Shown piece after piece: positions 25,463 to 33,315 of a stretch of DNA of 64,000 bases (position 1 is the first letter of the stretch; each line of letters opens with the position of its first letter). The notes under the pieces were generated by a model. It was not told where the DNA came from, made no database searches, and saw nothing but the letters and a program-made list of their open reading frames with translations. The DNA is from Paenibacillus melissococcoides (GTDB lineage Bacteria; Bacillota; Bacilli; Paenibacillales; Paenibacillaceae), in the NCBI GenBank assembly GCA_944800085.1, contig CALYLO010000006.1, forward strand, positions 1 through 64,000, given 5' to 3'. Position numbers and translations under genes: made by a program.

Positions 25463-25874
25463 TTTGTACCGGCGCGTCATCATGGATCATTACAAAAAGC
25501 CGCGCAACCGCGGTACGTTCGATTCCGATGCGGTAACGATCGAGTTGAACAATCCGACCTGCGGCGACCGCATTTCCTTGCAGCTTATGGTGGAGGATAA
25601 TAAAGTCGTCGATGCCCGCTTTACCGGAGAGGGCTGCTCGATCAGCATGTCGAGCGCCTCGATGATGACCGACGCGGTCAAGGGCCGAACGTTGGAAGAA
25701 GCGATTGAGATGGCTGAACGATTCTCCTCCATGGTGAAAGGCGAGAACGTGACATTCGACGAGTATGAAGATCTGGAAGCACTGTCTGGCGTATGTAAAT
25801 TCCCGGCCCGGATCAAATGTGCGACGCTGGCCTGGAACGCGCTGCGCAAAGGGATTGAAGAGCCGACGAAATAA
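25449..25874 (+). CDS. sufU: SufU, zinc-dependent sulfur acceptor
   Basis: A 141-residue protein; Firmicute SufU takes the persulfide from SufS by zinc-ligand swapping. Ligands are visible as C38 and D40 (NPTCGDR), C63 (GEGCSISMSSASMM) and C124 (RIKCATLAW). An extra Cys at 116 (GVCKFPARIKC) matches Firmicute SufU. The 18-residue insertion that separates SufU from IscU is present around residues 94-112. It overlaps the end of sufS, so translation is coupled. sufB follows after 44 bases with its own AGGAGG. Confidence 0.95.
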   Translation: MQLDDLYRRVIMDHYKKPRNRGTFDSDAVTIELNNPTCGDRISLQLMVEDNKVVDARFTGEGCSISMSSASMMTDAVKGRTLEEAIEMAERFSSMVKGENVTFDEYEDLEALSGVCKFPARIKCATLAWNALRKGIEEPTK

Positions 25875-25918
25875 CGGCGAAAATGTACGTGGATAACGTA
25901 CGGAGGAGGTAATGCACC

Positions 25919-27316
25919 ATGGCGAAAGAATTGCCAGAACTTGAGGAATATAAATATGGCTTTCGCGATAATCATCAGTCGATTTTCCAATCCGGCAAAG
26001 GCTTGACTCCGGAAATCGTCCGGGAAATCTCCAAGATTAAGGGCGAGCCGGACTGGATGCTCGATTTCCGCTTGAAATCGCTGAAGCAATTTGAGAAAAT
26101 GCCGCTTCCGCGTTGGGGCGGCGACCTGGATGAATTGGATTTCGACGATATTCAATATTATGTTCGTCCTTCCGAGAAGCAAGGCAAGACGTGGGAGGAA
26201 GTGCCGGCGGAGATTAAGGAGACGTTCGACAAGCTGGGAATTCCGGAAGCGGAGCAGAAGTTCCTGGCGGGCGTATCCGCGCAGTACGAATCGGAAGTCG
26301 TCTACCACAGCATGCAAAAGGAGCTCGAAGAGCAAGGCGTTATCTTCATGGATACCGACTCGGCTCTGCGCGAGCATCCGGAAATTTTCAAGGAGCACTT
26401 CGGCACGGTCGTTCCACCGGCGGACAACAAGTTCGCTGCATTGAACAGCGCCGTATGGTCCGGGGGGAGCTTCATCTATGTACCGAAGGGAGTCAAATGC
26501 GAAATCCCGCTGCAGGCGTATTTCCGCATCAACTCCGAGAACATGGGGCAATTCGAGCGCACGCTCATCATCGCCGACGAGGACAGCTTCGTGCACTATG
26601 TAGAAGGCTGCACGGCTCCTATCTACAGCACGAACTCGCTTCATAGCGCGGTGGTCGAGATTATCGTGAAGAAGAACGCCCGCGTTCGCTATACGACGAT
26701 TCAGAACTGGGCGCCGAACATTTACAACCTGGTTACGAAGCGTGCGGTCTGCGAAGAGAACGCGAACATGGAATGGGTGGATGGCAACATCGGCTCCAAG
26801 CTGACAATGAAATACCCTGCCGTTATTTTGAAGGGTCGCGGAGCCAAAGGCTCGGTGCTCTCCATCGCGGTAGCGGGCAAAGGCCAACATCAGGATGCAG
26901 GCGCGAAAATGCTGCATCTGGCGCCGGACACGACATCGACGATCGTATCCAAGTCGATCTCGAAGCACGGCGGCAAAGTTACGTATCGCGGCATCGCGTC
27001 CTTCGGCCGGAATTCCGAAGGATCCAAGGCCAATGTCAAATGCGATACGCTCATCATGGATAATCAATCGACGTCCGATACGATTCCGTATAACGAAGTC
27101 ATGAATGACAACATTCAATTGGAGCATGAGGCGACCGTATCCAAGGTATCGGAGGATCAGCTGTTCTATCTGATGAGCCGAGGATTGACGGAAGACGAAG
27201 CGACACAAATGATTGTCATGGGCTTCATCGAGCCGTTCACGAAGGAATTGCCGATGGAATATGCGGTTGAGATGAACCGCCTGATCAAATTGGAGATGGA
27301 AGGCTCTATCGGTTAA
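25919..27316 (+). CDS. sufB: SufB, Fe-S scaffold subunit
   Basis: A 465-residue scaffold on which the cluster forms. Start ATG 25919 after GGAGGAGG. Family stretches: YKYGFRDNHQSIFQSGKGL, PDWMLDFRLKSLKQFEKMP, YVPKGVKCEIPLQAYFRIN, VEGCTAPIYSTNSLHSAVVE and IASFGRNSEGSKANVKCDTL. The conserved Cys in NVKCDTL is the likely sulfur acceptor. Last gene of the operon; a strong terminator follows 8 bases after the stop. Confidence 0.96.
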   Translation: MAKELPELEEYKYGFRDNHQSIFQSGKGLTPEIVREISKIKGEPDWMLDFRLKSLKQFEKMPLPRWGGDLDELDFDDIQYYVRPSEKQGKTWEEVPAEIKETFDKLGIPEAEQKFLAGVSAQYESEVVYHSMQKELEEQGVIFMDTDSALREHPEIFKEHFGTVVPPADNKFAALNSAVWSGGSFIYVPKGVKCEIPLQAYFRINSENMGQFERTLIIADEDSFVHYVEGCTAPIYSTNSLHSAVVEIIVKKNARVRYTTIQNWAPNIYNLVTKRAVCEENANMEWVDGNIGSKLTMKYPAVILKGRGAKGSVLSIAVAGKGQHQDAGAKMLHLAPDTTSTIVSKSISKHGGKVTYRGIASFGRNSEGSKANVKCDTLIMDNQSTSDTIPYNEVMNDNIQLEHEATVSKVSEDQLFYLMSRGLTEDEATQMIVMGFIEPFTKELPMEYAVEMNRLIKLEMEGSIG

Positions 27317-27323
27317 TAAACGA

Positions 27324-27362
27324 AAACCCTTGTCACATCAATCTGTGGCAAGGGTTTTTTTA
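27324..27362 (+). terminator. suf operon terminator
   Basis: AAACCCTTG(T)CAC pairs with GTG(G)CAAGGGTTT (27344-27356), followed by TTTTT. Confidence 0.88.
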
Positions 27363-27513
27363 TAGCGGGTTATTCCGGTTCCCCCCTCCTGCATATCTGC
27401 CGGAACGGAAAAGGCACTGCATGTGAGTTAAGAGAAAATAGTTGACTCAGGCAAGTATTCGATGTAAAAATGATAATATCTAATATTTTATCAATTTCTG
27501 AAGAGGTGTAGAG

Positions 27514-28437
27514 ATGACTAGGAAACAAGAAAAATTCGGGACAGAATTCAGAACGTTCAATCGATTTTACACCGATGTTTTAGGGTTTTTGAATGAGCAT
27601 ATTTATGACAGTCCTTTTTCACTAACGGAAACTCGTATTTTATATGAAATTTATACTACTCCTAATTGCACGGCTAAATATATTCAAGAAAGACTAGATT
27701 TAGATGGCGGCTATGTAAGCAGAATTATCAAAAGATTTGAGAAAGAGAAAATGATTGATAAACATAAATGCAAAGAAGATGGGCGTAATCATCTTTTGTA
27801 CGTGACAGATCATGGGAAGCTGATTTATAAAGAATTGGAAAAGAAAGCGAATCAACAAGTAGGGTATATTCTGGAAAACTTAAATCTTGAAGAAAAACAG
27901 AAACTTGTTTCATCTATGAATAGGATACAAGAAATTCTCTCTGATTCCGCATTTGTAAAAAAAGAAAAATCGGTTTCTATTCGAAGTTACTACACTTCTG
28001 AAGATGTTAAGAACATCATTGAACAGCAATGGACATATTACCACAAAGTCTGTAAGTGGGATGAAGGTTTTTTAAAGTATCTTTATGAGACGTTTGACGC
28101 CGAAATCGAAAGAATATGGATAGCCGAAAGAAATAGGCAGTTTGCGGGCTGCATAGGTTTAGTGAATAGTGGTCCTCGTGTAGGACAATTAAGGTGGTTT
28201 TTGGTAAAACCCGTTTTTCAAAAACAAGGGGTAGGGAGCCAGTTGATTCACTCTATTGTTGACTATTGTAAAAACCATAATTATGAACGAATTTTTCTAT
28301 GGACCGTTCGTGATATGTTGAATGCCAGATTTTTATATCAAAAGTTCGGGTTTGAAATGACGGAGGAACAAGAAGAAAAGACATTGTGGGGAACAAGATT
28401 AGTTGAAGAGCGTTGGGATCTAGAGCTGCGAAGGTAA
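27514..28437 (+). CDS. MarR regulator fused to a GNAT acetyltransferase
   Basis: A 307-residue two-domain protein, start ATG 27514 after GAGGTG. Residues ~1-145 are a MarR winged helix (FSLTETRILYEIYTTP, LDLDGGYVSRIIKRFEKEKM, GRNHLLYVTDHGKLIY). Residues ~155-305 are a GNAT fold with the acetyl-CoA loop (KPVFQKQGVGSQLIHSIVDY) and the C-terminal NARFLYQKFGFEMTEE. Such fusions occur in Firmicutes and Streptomyces; some modify small molecules, and the regulator half likely controls adjacent genes. It is much more AT-rich than its neighbours and precedes a decayed MFS gene, so the pair was probably acquired. A possible -35 TTGACT is at 27442. Confidence 0.88.
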   Translation: MTRKQEKFGTEFRTFNRFYTDVLGFLNEHIYDSPFSLTETRILYEIYTTPNCTAKYIQERLDLDGGYVSRIIKRFEKEKMIDKHKCKEDGRNHLLYVTDHGKLIYKELEKKANQQVGYILENLNLEEKQKLVSSMNRIQEILSDSAFVKKEKSVSIRSYYTSEDVKNIIEQQWTYYHKVCKWDEGFLKYLYETFDAEIERIWIAERNRQFAGCIGLVNSGPRVGQLRWFLVKPVFQKQGVGSQLIHSIVDYCKNHNYERIFLWTVRDMLNARFLYQKFGFEMTEEQEEKTLWGTRLVEERWDLELRR

Positions 28438-28462
28438 AGTCTTGTTTTGAGGAGTAATGATC

Positions 28463-29189
28463 ATGAGGGTAAAGTTTCATTATGCTTGGGTTATTATTTT
28501 TGTTACCTTTTTGACTTTTTTAACAGTTTAGGGGGTTCGCCTCTCATTCGGAGCTGGGCAAATGTTTCTTGTTCCAGGCTCTCTCCTCTTCATTGATTGG
28601 TTCGGTTGGAAAGCAACCGTTGTTGTCCAAGGTGTCTTGTTAACGCTTGCCCTTTGGTATTTGTGGTTTTACCACTACAGGATTAATGGATACTCACCTT
28701 ATTCCCTTTTCGCATGATCATGGCTTTTCAACAACGGTCACCAGCGCAGCTGTAAGCAGACTTGCGGGTTTTAACATAGTAGGAATTCTGATTTCTGGAG
28801 TAATAGCAGATCGTTGGAGCTGCCGAAAAATGTTGTTCGCTTTCTACGCGATAAGGGCAGTTTCCATTTGCATCCTTTTATATAGTCATGACTCCATGTT
28901 ATTACTTATTTTTGCGGTCATATTTGGATTGGTTGACTTTGCGACAGTAGCACCGACCCAATTATTAGCTACGAACTATTTCAAAACATATTCCATTGGT
29001 TTTATTTTAGGGTGGCTTTTTTTTAGTCACCAAGTCGGGTCGGCATTGGGAGCCTATTTACCAGGGTTGTTTTACAGCGAGACAGGAAGCGATAACATTT
29101 CATTCTACTTATCGATTTTTATTTTAGTAGCAGCAGCTATTTTAAACCTTTTGCTTCCTGAACCTTATAAAGTCTCTCAAAAGAAATAA
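28463..29189 (+). pseudogene. MFS transporter, decayed
   Basis: ATG 28463 with GGAG upstream opens MRVKFHYAWVIIFVTFL, a normal MFS first helix, but TAG at 28529 stops it in frame. Translation past the stop gives RLSFGAGQMFLVPGSLLF then FGWKATVVVQGVLLT, with most of the central helices missing. A second frame from about 28640 supplies the C-terminal helices (FSTTVTSAAVSRLAGFNIVG, DRWSCRKMLFAFYAIRAV, GWLFFSHQVGSALGAYLPG). So there is one nonsense codon, at least one frameshift and an internal deletion. It was probably the export partner of the MarR-GNAT gene 25 bases upstream. Confidence 0.85.
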
Positions 29190-29327
29190 TCTTTTCTTAC
29201 TTCCTTGCAACAACCGGTGGAAGCTTATCGACAGCGGCATGATGGAACATAGCTTGTTCCTGTAGCTGCAATCCTTTATCCATATGCTTTCGGAACTTTT
29301 TGAAAATTTATCATTTCCTCATGTCAG

Positions 29328-29651
29328 GTGTATAAAACACTCCTTGTCCCACTTGCATTAACTATAGCATCCTTGATTATGGGGGGAGAAGCAGGCCGGA
29401 GATTTCAGTCGACCATTGGCGCCGGTACAGGTACAGGCGCTACGTTCGCGATAGCGGCGACTGCATTTACTGACGATACCGGCGCCGCTGCGACGGCTTT
29501 TCCAGGATCTTTTGCATATTATACCCTCTACGTCAATGGCGTCGTCCAATTGGGGGATGCGTCAACCGTAACAACAACGACGATTACGATCCCGGATGGA
29601 GATGTGTTGGATGAGGCCACTCCTGTCGTGGTCGAATTTGTGGTCAATTAA
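29328..29651 (+). CDS. DUF4183-type surface/spore-associated protein
   Basis: A 107-residue frame with a GTG start and a poor ribosome site. Residues ~1-24 are hydrophobic enough to act as a secretion or surface-targeting segment. The rest matches the DUF4183 pattern (FAIAATAFTDDTGAAATAFP, YYTLYVNGVVQLGDAST, TITIPDGDVLDEATPVVVEF). These small beta proteins are frequent in Paenibacillus and Bacillus and occur at the ends of collagen-like exosporium proteins. It may be the remaining end of a longer gene, because no collagen repeats or strong start precede it. Confidence 0.6.
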   Translation: MYKTLLVPLALTIASLIMGGEAGRRFQSTIGAGTGTGATFAIAATAFTDDTGAAATAFPGSFAYYTLYVNGVVQLGDASTVTTTTITIPDGDVLDEATPVVVEFVVN

Positions 29652-29807
29652 TAACGGATCAACGATTTCGTAAGTAAGCATCTCATTGGCTGTTCCGGGA
29701 TGCCCGCTTTCTGGAACAGCTTTTTTTGTGCTTCTGGTTAGGTCCCCAAAATTGTTGCCGGCATACGATAGGAATAAGGTACCAATTGTAGGGGGTGAAA
29801 AATCAAC

Positions 29808-30116
29808 ATGGACGATCAAGTGATTCGTGTTACGGCAAAACCGTGGGATCCGGCCTTAAAGATCAGCATTGTCGATCCTTCTGACACAAGCACGAGCAGT
29901 TCCATTACTCCACCTCCAGACTGTCCGGCGGTGTTTCCGGGGGAACCGCTTCCTCCGCCGGCTCCCGAGATTTTGCAGGTGGAGACCTGTCAGTTCACTA
30001 CGATCGCGGATGGGGTTCGACACGCATACATGAATGGGGATGGACTCGCTCAATTCCAGAGCAGCAGCATAGCGCGCAAGGGCCGTCGCATATCGCTGCA
30101 AGTGGCAGCAGCATAG
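29808..30116 (+). CDS. Proline-rich hypothetical protein, possibly truncated DUF4183 relative
   Basis: A 102-residue protein starting at ATG 29808 with AGGGGGTG upstream. The first half contains a Pro/Ser-rich hinge (PPPDCPAVFPGEPLPPPAP). The segment VETCQFTTIADGVRHAYMNG then GDGLAQF resembles the opening of DUF4183 surface proteins. After that the sequence turns into a basic tail (IARKGRRISLQVAAA) lying across two copies of GCAGCAGCATAGCGC (30061-30075 and 30105-30119). The natural C-terminus may have been replaced. The start is credible; function is unknown. Confidence 0.55.
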   Translation: MDDQVIRVTAKPWDPALKISIVDPSDTSTSSSITPPPDCPAVFPGEPLPPPAPEILQVETCQFTTIADGVRHAYMNGDGLAQFQSSSIARKGRRISLQVAAA

Positions 30117-30119
30117 CGC
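30061..30119. repeat. 15-base direct repeat at the end of the 29808 gene
   Basis: GCAGCAGCATAGCGC occurs at 30061-30075 and again at 30105-30119, 44 bases apart. The first copy is inside the coding tail and the second spans its stop. Confidence 0.6.
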
Positions 30120-30448
30120 TCCATGCCGGAGCGGCACAACAGCTCCCCAAGCCTGCAAAAGTGCAGCATTTTATGCTAAGGCCCCGGAGATTTCACGAAA
30201 TTGCTGCGCTCATACATCATTTTCTTCAAACTGCCACATATTCAAACGAAAACGAGTGAAATTCCTGCACTTTGGCAGGATTCCCTTTTCCAAGGATCGA
30301 ACCCTGGGGAATTCCTGTATTTTTACATCTTTTCCGGCGGGCGGCGGGCGGGGGACAACAATCGCACATACAGGACAAGCTAATCACAACCCAAGCTGCG
30401 AACCCTATACAAAACTTACCCCGCAGAGAAAACTGCTTCTTTTTACCG
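30120..30448. other. Gene-free stretch with dispersed-repeat-like motifs
   Basis: No supported gene. It contains TGCAAAAGTGCAG near 30155 and CCTGCACTTTGGCAGG near 30264, which resemble motifs in the gene-free stretch at 59.4-59.6 kb. Confidence 0.45.
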
Positions 30449-30502
30449 TTGTATACCGAACACATATTCGTGTATACTAACTCATAAGCAAACGAATGTT
30501 CG
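30449..30502 (+). promoter_or_regulatory. SOS promoter with two LexA-like boxes
   Basis: TTGTAT (30449-30454) and TATACT (30473-30478) are spaced 18 bases. Between them lies CGAACACATATTCG (30457-30470), and further on CAAACGAATGTTCG (30489-30502). Each differs by one base from the Gram-positive LexA box CGAAC-N4-GTTCG. Their centres are 32 bases apart, three helical turns. Confidence 0.7.
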
Positions 30503-30514
30503 GGGTGATGTGGA

Positions 30515-30721
30515 GTGAAGATAGAGCATTATATAGGCAGCACGCTAGAAATCATCTATGAGGATTGGCACGGAACCATTACTCAGCGGCGGATTATCGT
30601 GCGCCGGATCCGGGACGGCGTCCTGCATGCAACCTGTCTTGCCGCAGGAGGCTGGCGCCCGTTCCGGCTGGAACGCATCTTATCCTGGAAGCCGCTGACC
30701 GGCCGCGGACGATCGGCATAA
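30515..30721 (+). CDS. Small protein behind the SOS promoter, unknown
   Basis: A 68-residue basic protein starting at GTG 30515, with GTGATGTGGAG as a weak ribosome site. Sequence: a beta-rich body (STLEIIYEDWHGTITQRRI, VRRIRDGVLHATCLAAGG) ending in WRPFRLERILSWKPL. This pattern, a strand-rich core with a RxFRLERIL end, resembles the C-terminal part of WYL-type ligand-sensing domains, but at this size it would be a stand-alone fragment. The two LexA-like boxes upstream make it a likely DNA-damage-induced gene. I do not know its function. Confidence 0.65.
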   Translation: MKIEHYIGSTLEIIYEDWHGTITQRRIIVRRIRDGVLHATCLAAGGWRPFRLERILSWKPLTGRGRSA

Positions 30722-30789
30722 GACAACTTTACCAGAACGTGGTGCAGTAGAAGCAATAGCTGGAATTCCCGCGTTTTGGAGGGTAGCCT

Positions 30790-30876
30790 ATGCGCAGCCA
30801 TCTCTCTCACTGGAACCGGATGCACAACCACCGCCGATTGATGAATTGGCTCGTTTCGCCGCTTTGGTTACCCTGA
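30790..30876 (+). CDS. Possible 28-residue peptide
   Basis: ATG 30790 is preceded by GGAGGG at spacing 6 and the frame ends at TGA 30874-30876. The product is rich in His, Arg and Trp (SHLSHWNRMHNHRRL). It lies 68 bases after the SOS-linked gene and could be cotranscribed. Only the ribosome site supports it. Confidence 0.25.
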   Translation: MRSHLSHWNRMHNHRRLMNWLVSPLWLP

Positions 30877-30905
30877 ACATGATTTCTCTAGAGGAACCTA
30901 GATTA

Positions 30906-30946
30906 TATCTGCTAATGATATCGATATATCTGCAAATGATATCGAT
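30906..30946. repeat. Tandem 20-base repeat in an AT-rich gap
   Basis: TATCTGCTAATGATATCGAT at 30906-30925 and a copy differing at one base at 30927-30946. The gap 30877-31212 otherwise holds no gene. Confidence 0.65.
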
Positions 30947-31212
30947 CGGGATATAACCTATATTCTTGTCTTGAAGAAAAGTTCTTTAGGCAGCTTTCGT
31001 GTAATGAGTCAATTGAGCAATAGAAACCAGATATGCAGTTTTCCTCATTTCTTTCTGTCCCCAAGCCCTTTCTGCCGACCCAGAATCTTTCGAAATTCGG
31101 TTCCCCATGAATGTCTTCCCTCCGCTGGCGCATAATAAGTGAATCTTCACTGGTTGCGCCTGATCGCGCACCGCAGAGAATGTTCGACAGCAGTTGTGAA
31201 GGAGGAAGCGAC

Positions 31213-32109
31213 ATGAATCGCGTAAGGAAACGCCTGGAACGAGCGGCACGAATCGGGATGATCTGCTTTGCAGTAATCGCCCTGCTGTTCGTTACGGCGG
31301 AGACCAGTGTACATAGAGGGGAGGCTGCGGGGAAGGCGGCCGGTGATAAGGCTGGCCAGCAGAGTCACTTTGCTGCTGCAGCTATATTGGAAGAGCTGAA
31401 CCCAATGCCGATGAGCGCCGCTGACAAGCCGGTCCGCAAGGGTCGGGCTTATTTCGAGGAGCGGGGAGATATCGTATGGGAGGTGCCGTCAGCCGGCAAG
31501 AGGATTGCCCTTACCTTCGATGATGGCCCTGATCCGAAAAATACGCCTGCCATTCTGAATCTGCTGAAGCAGTATGACGCCAAGGCGACCTTTTTCCTGG
31601 TTGGCTGGCGGCTCAAGGATAACCCGGAATTGGCGAAGCGCACTCTCCGTGAAGGACATGAGATCGGGAACCATTCCTACTACCATAAATATTTTCGCCG
31701 CGGGATATCGGCCGCCGAGATCGAGGAGGATATGATGAAGGCGCACCGCCTCATCAAAAAGGTGACCGGAACGGCCCCTCACTTGTATCGCCCGCCTGGA
31801 GGCTATTATAATCAAGAGCTCGTCGATGTCGCCCGTGCCAACGATTACCGCATCGTCATGTGGTCATGGCATCAGGACACGAAGGACTGGAGCTCGCCCG
31901 GTGTTCAGCGTATCGTCAATAAAGTTCTGAGTTCAGCCGGGAATGGGGACATCGTGCTGATGCATGATTTCGCGGAGGGCCGTTCGCAGACGGTGGAGGC
32001 GTTGAAGACGATTTTGCCGGAACTCAAAAAGCGGGGCTTCTCCATAGTCACGGTCTCCGAGTTGATGGCGCACCGGGTCAAGGGAGAAGTGAACACGCCC
32101 CGCAGATAA
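31213..32109 (+). CDS. Polysaccharide deacetylase (NodB domain), membrane-anchored
   Basis: A 298-residue enzyme starting at ATG 31213 after GGAGGAAG. Residues ~12-30 are a signal anchor. After an Ala/Lys-rich linker the NodB domain (~95-285) shows TFDDGPD (D103-D104), HEIGNHSYYH (metal ligands H154, H158), LYRPPGGYYN, MWSWHQDTKDW and IVLMHDF. All catalytic motifs are intact. It acts outside the cell, most likely removing acetyl groups from peptidoglycan or another N-acetylated glycan, as PdaA-type proteins do in spore cortex or cell wall. It is convergent with the HD-GYP gene, with a 3-base gap. Confidence 0.9.
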   Translation: MNRVRKRLERAARIGMICFAVIALLFVTAETSVHRGEAAGKAAGDKAGQQSHFAAAAILEELNPMPMSAADKPVRKGRAYFEERGDIVWEVPSAGKRIALTFDDGPDPKNTPAILNLLKQYDAKATFFLVGWRLKDNPELAKRTLREGHEIGNHSYYHKYFRRGISAAEIEEDMMKAHRLIKKVTGTAPHLYRPPGGYYNQELVDVARANDYRIVMWSWHQDTKDWSSPGVQRIVNKVLSSAGNGDIVLMHDFAEGRSQTVEALKTILPELKKRGFSIVTVSELMAHRVKGEVNTPRR

Positions 32110-32112
32110 AAG

Positions 32113-33174
32113 TTACATGTATACATGCTCGATTTCCAACTGTCTCCGCTGCGCCAGATCGACGAACTCCTGATCGATTTGCACGAGCGGGCGGAACAGT
32201 TCGGTCTGATTCGACATTACGATGACTCCCGTCCGGCCGTCATTGAGGCGGGCTTGCTTGTGCAGGAAGTTCGGAATCATGTTCCGGATAAAGGTATGGG
32301 TCATCGTAGGATCCAATTGGCCGAAGCTCATCGCGTGCAGCTCCCGCAAGACGCAGAACAGGTTCTGCTTCGGCAGGCCGCTGCAGGCCGAGGTCATCTC
32401 GCTGTACACATCGGCGATGGCGACGATACGGGAGACGGGATGAATCTCGTCTTCCTTCAGGCCAATCGGATAACCGCTTCCATCCAGCCGTTCGTGATGC
32501 TGCAGCGCGGCCAGATACAGCCATTCGTCTTCATAAGTTCCTCGAAGCAAGTCGCACCCGAAGCGGGTATGCTTTTTCAACTTCTCGGCCTCTTCCTCGC
32601 TCTGAATTCCCGTACTAGCCAGCGATGAGCTGTCCGCATCCACCAGGGCCATGCCGATCTCGTGAAGGAAGCCGGCCTTGCCGACGCGTACCGCATCCGC
32701 CTCATTATAATTGAGCCACTTCGCCAAATAATAGGACAGCATTCCGACTTGCACCGAATGCTGGTAGGTGCACTCATCTTCCGCTCCCATCCTCAGGAGG
32801 AGGGAGACGACATCCCGTTCCGCCTTAATCTGGTGAATCAGCGGCGTCAAGGTCTTTTCCACTTGCTCATCTTGTATATGACCATGGGCAGCCGCCTCAT
32901 AGAATAGCTGCTCCACTCCGGCGACGGCCTCCCTGTAGGTAGACTGGAGCCGTTCCTCTCCGGAAGAGGAAGCTAATTGTGGAAGCGTTGTCATCGATTC
33001 GGCTTGTCTTTCTTCAATGTCGATAAAATCAAGATGATGCCGCAGGAGCAGGGCAATGTCCTTCTCCTTCAATCTCGTTCCGGCGGAGATCACAAGCAGA
33101 CCGTGGGAATTAAAAATATCCTTCGCCACGATATCGCCGTCGGCAACGCTTAAGACATGAACCTTCACGTTCAT
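32113..33174 (-). CDS. HD-GYP domain protein with altered HD motif
   Basis: A 353-residue protein, start ATG 33172-33174. Residues ~1-60 are a small N-terminal domain common to Firmicute HD-GYP proteins (DGDIVAKDIFNSHGLLVISA). Residues ~115-310 are the HD-GYP domain: YQHSVQVGML, QHHERLDGSGYP (226-236) and VAIADVYSEMTSA. The metal-binding HDIGK motif is HEIGM (171-175), so the Asp is Glu and the Lys is Met. Cyclic-di-GMP hydrolysis may be reduced or absent. A canonical paralogue is encoded at 35461. Confidence 0.88.
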   Translation of the reverse strand: MNVKVHVLSVADGDIVAKDIFNSHGLLVISAGTRLKEKDIALLLRHHLDFIDIEERQAESMTTLPQLASSSGEERLQSTYREAVAGVEQLFYEAAAHGHIQDEQVEKTLTPLIHQIKAERDVVSLLLRMGAEDECTYQHSVQVGMLSYYLAKWLNYNEADAVRVGKAGFLHEIGMALVDADSSSLASTGIQSEEEAEKLKKHTRFGCDLLRGTYEDEWLYLAALQHHERLDGSGYPIGLKEDEIHPVSRIVAIADVYSEMTSACSGLPKQNLFCVLRELHAMSFGQLDPTMTHTFIRNMIPNFLHKQARLNDGRTGVIVMSNQTELFRPLVQIDQEFVDLAQRRQLEIEHVYM

Positions 33175-33315
33175 TCACCGTCCTAGCCAAAAATAGACAA
33201 CATATGTACCGTAATCATATCAACTTCATCGGAACGTGACAACAGCATTTCCCATTTTACTTAAAAATTATCGGTCATGAAATCTGCCCAGCGCTCGTAT
33301 ACAGAGTAGTAGGGC

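Noticed and set aside
30285..30310. Another T-arm-like sequence (minus strand GGGTTCGATCC)
   Set aside because: No matching D-arm, anticodon arm or acceptor stem around it.
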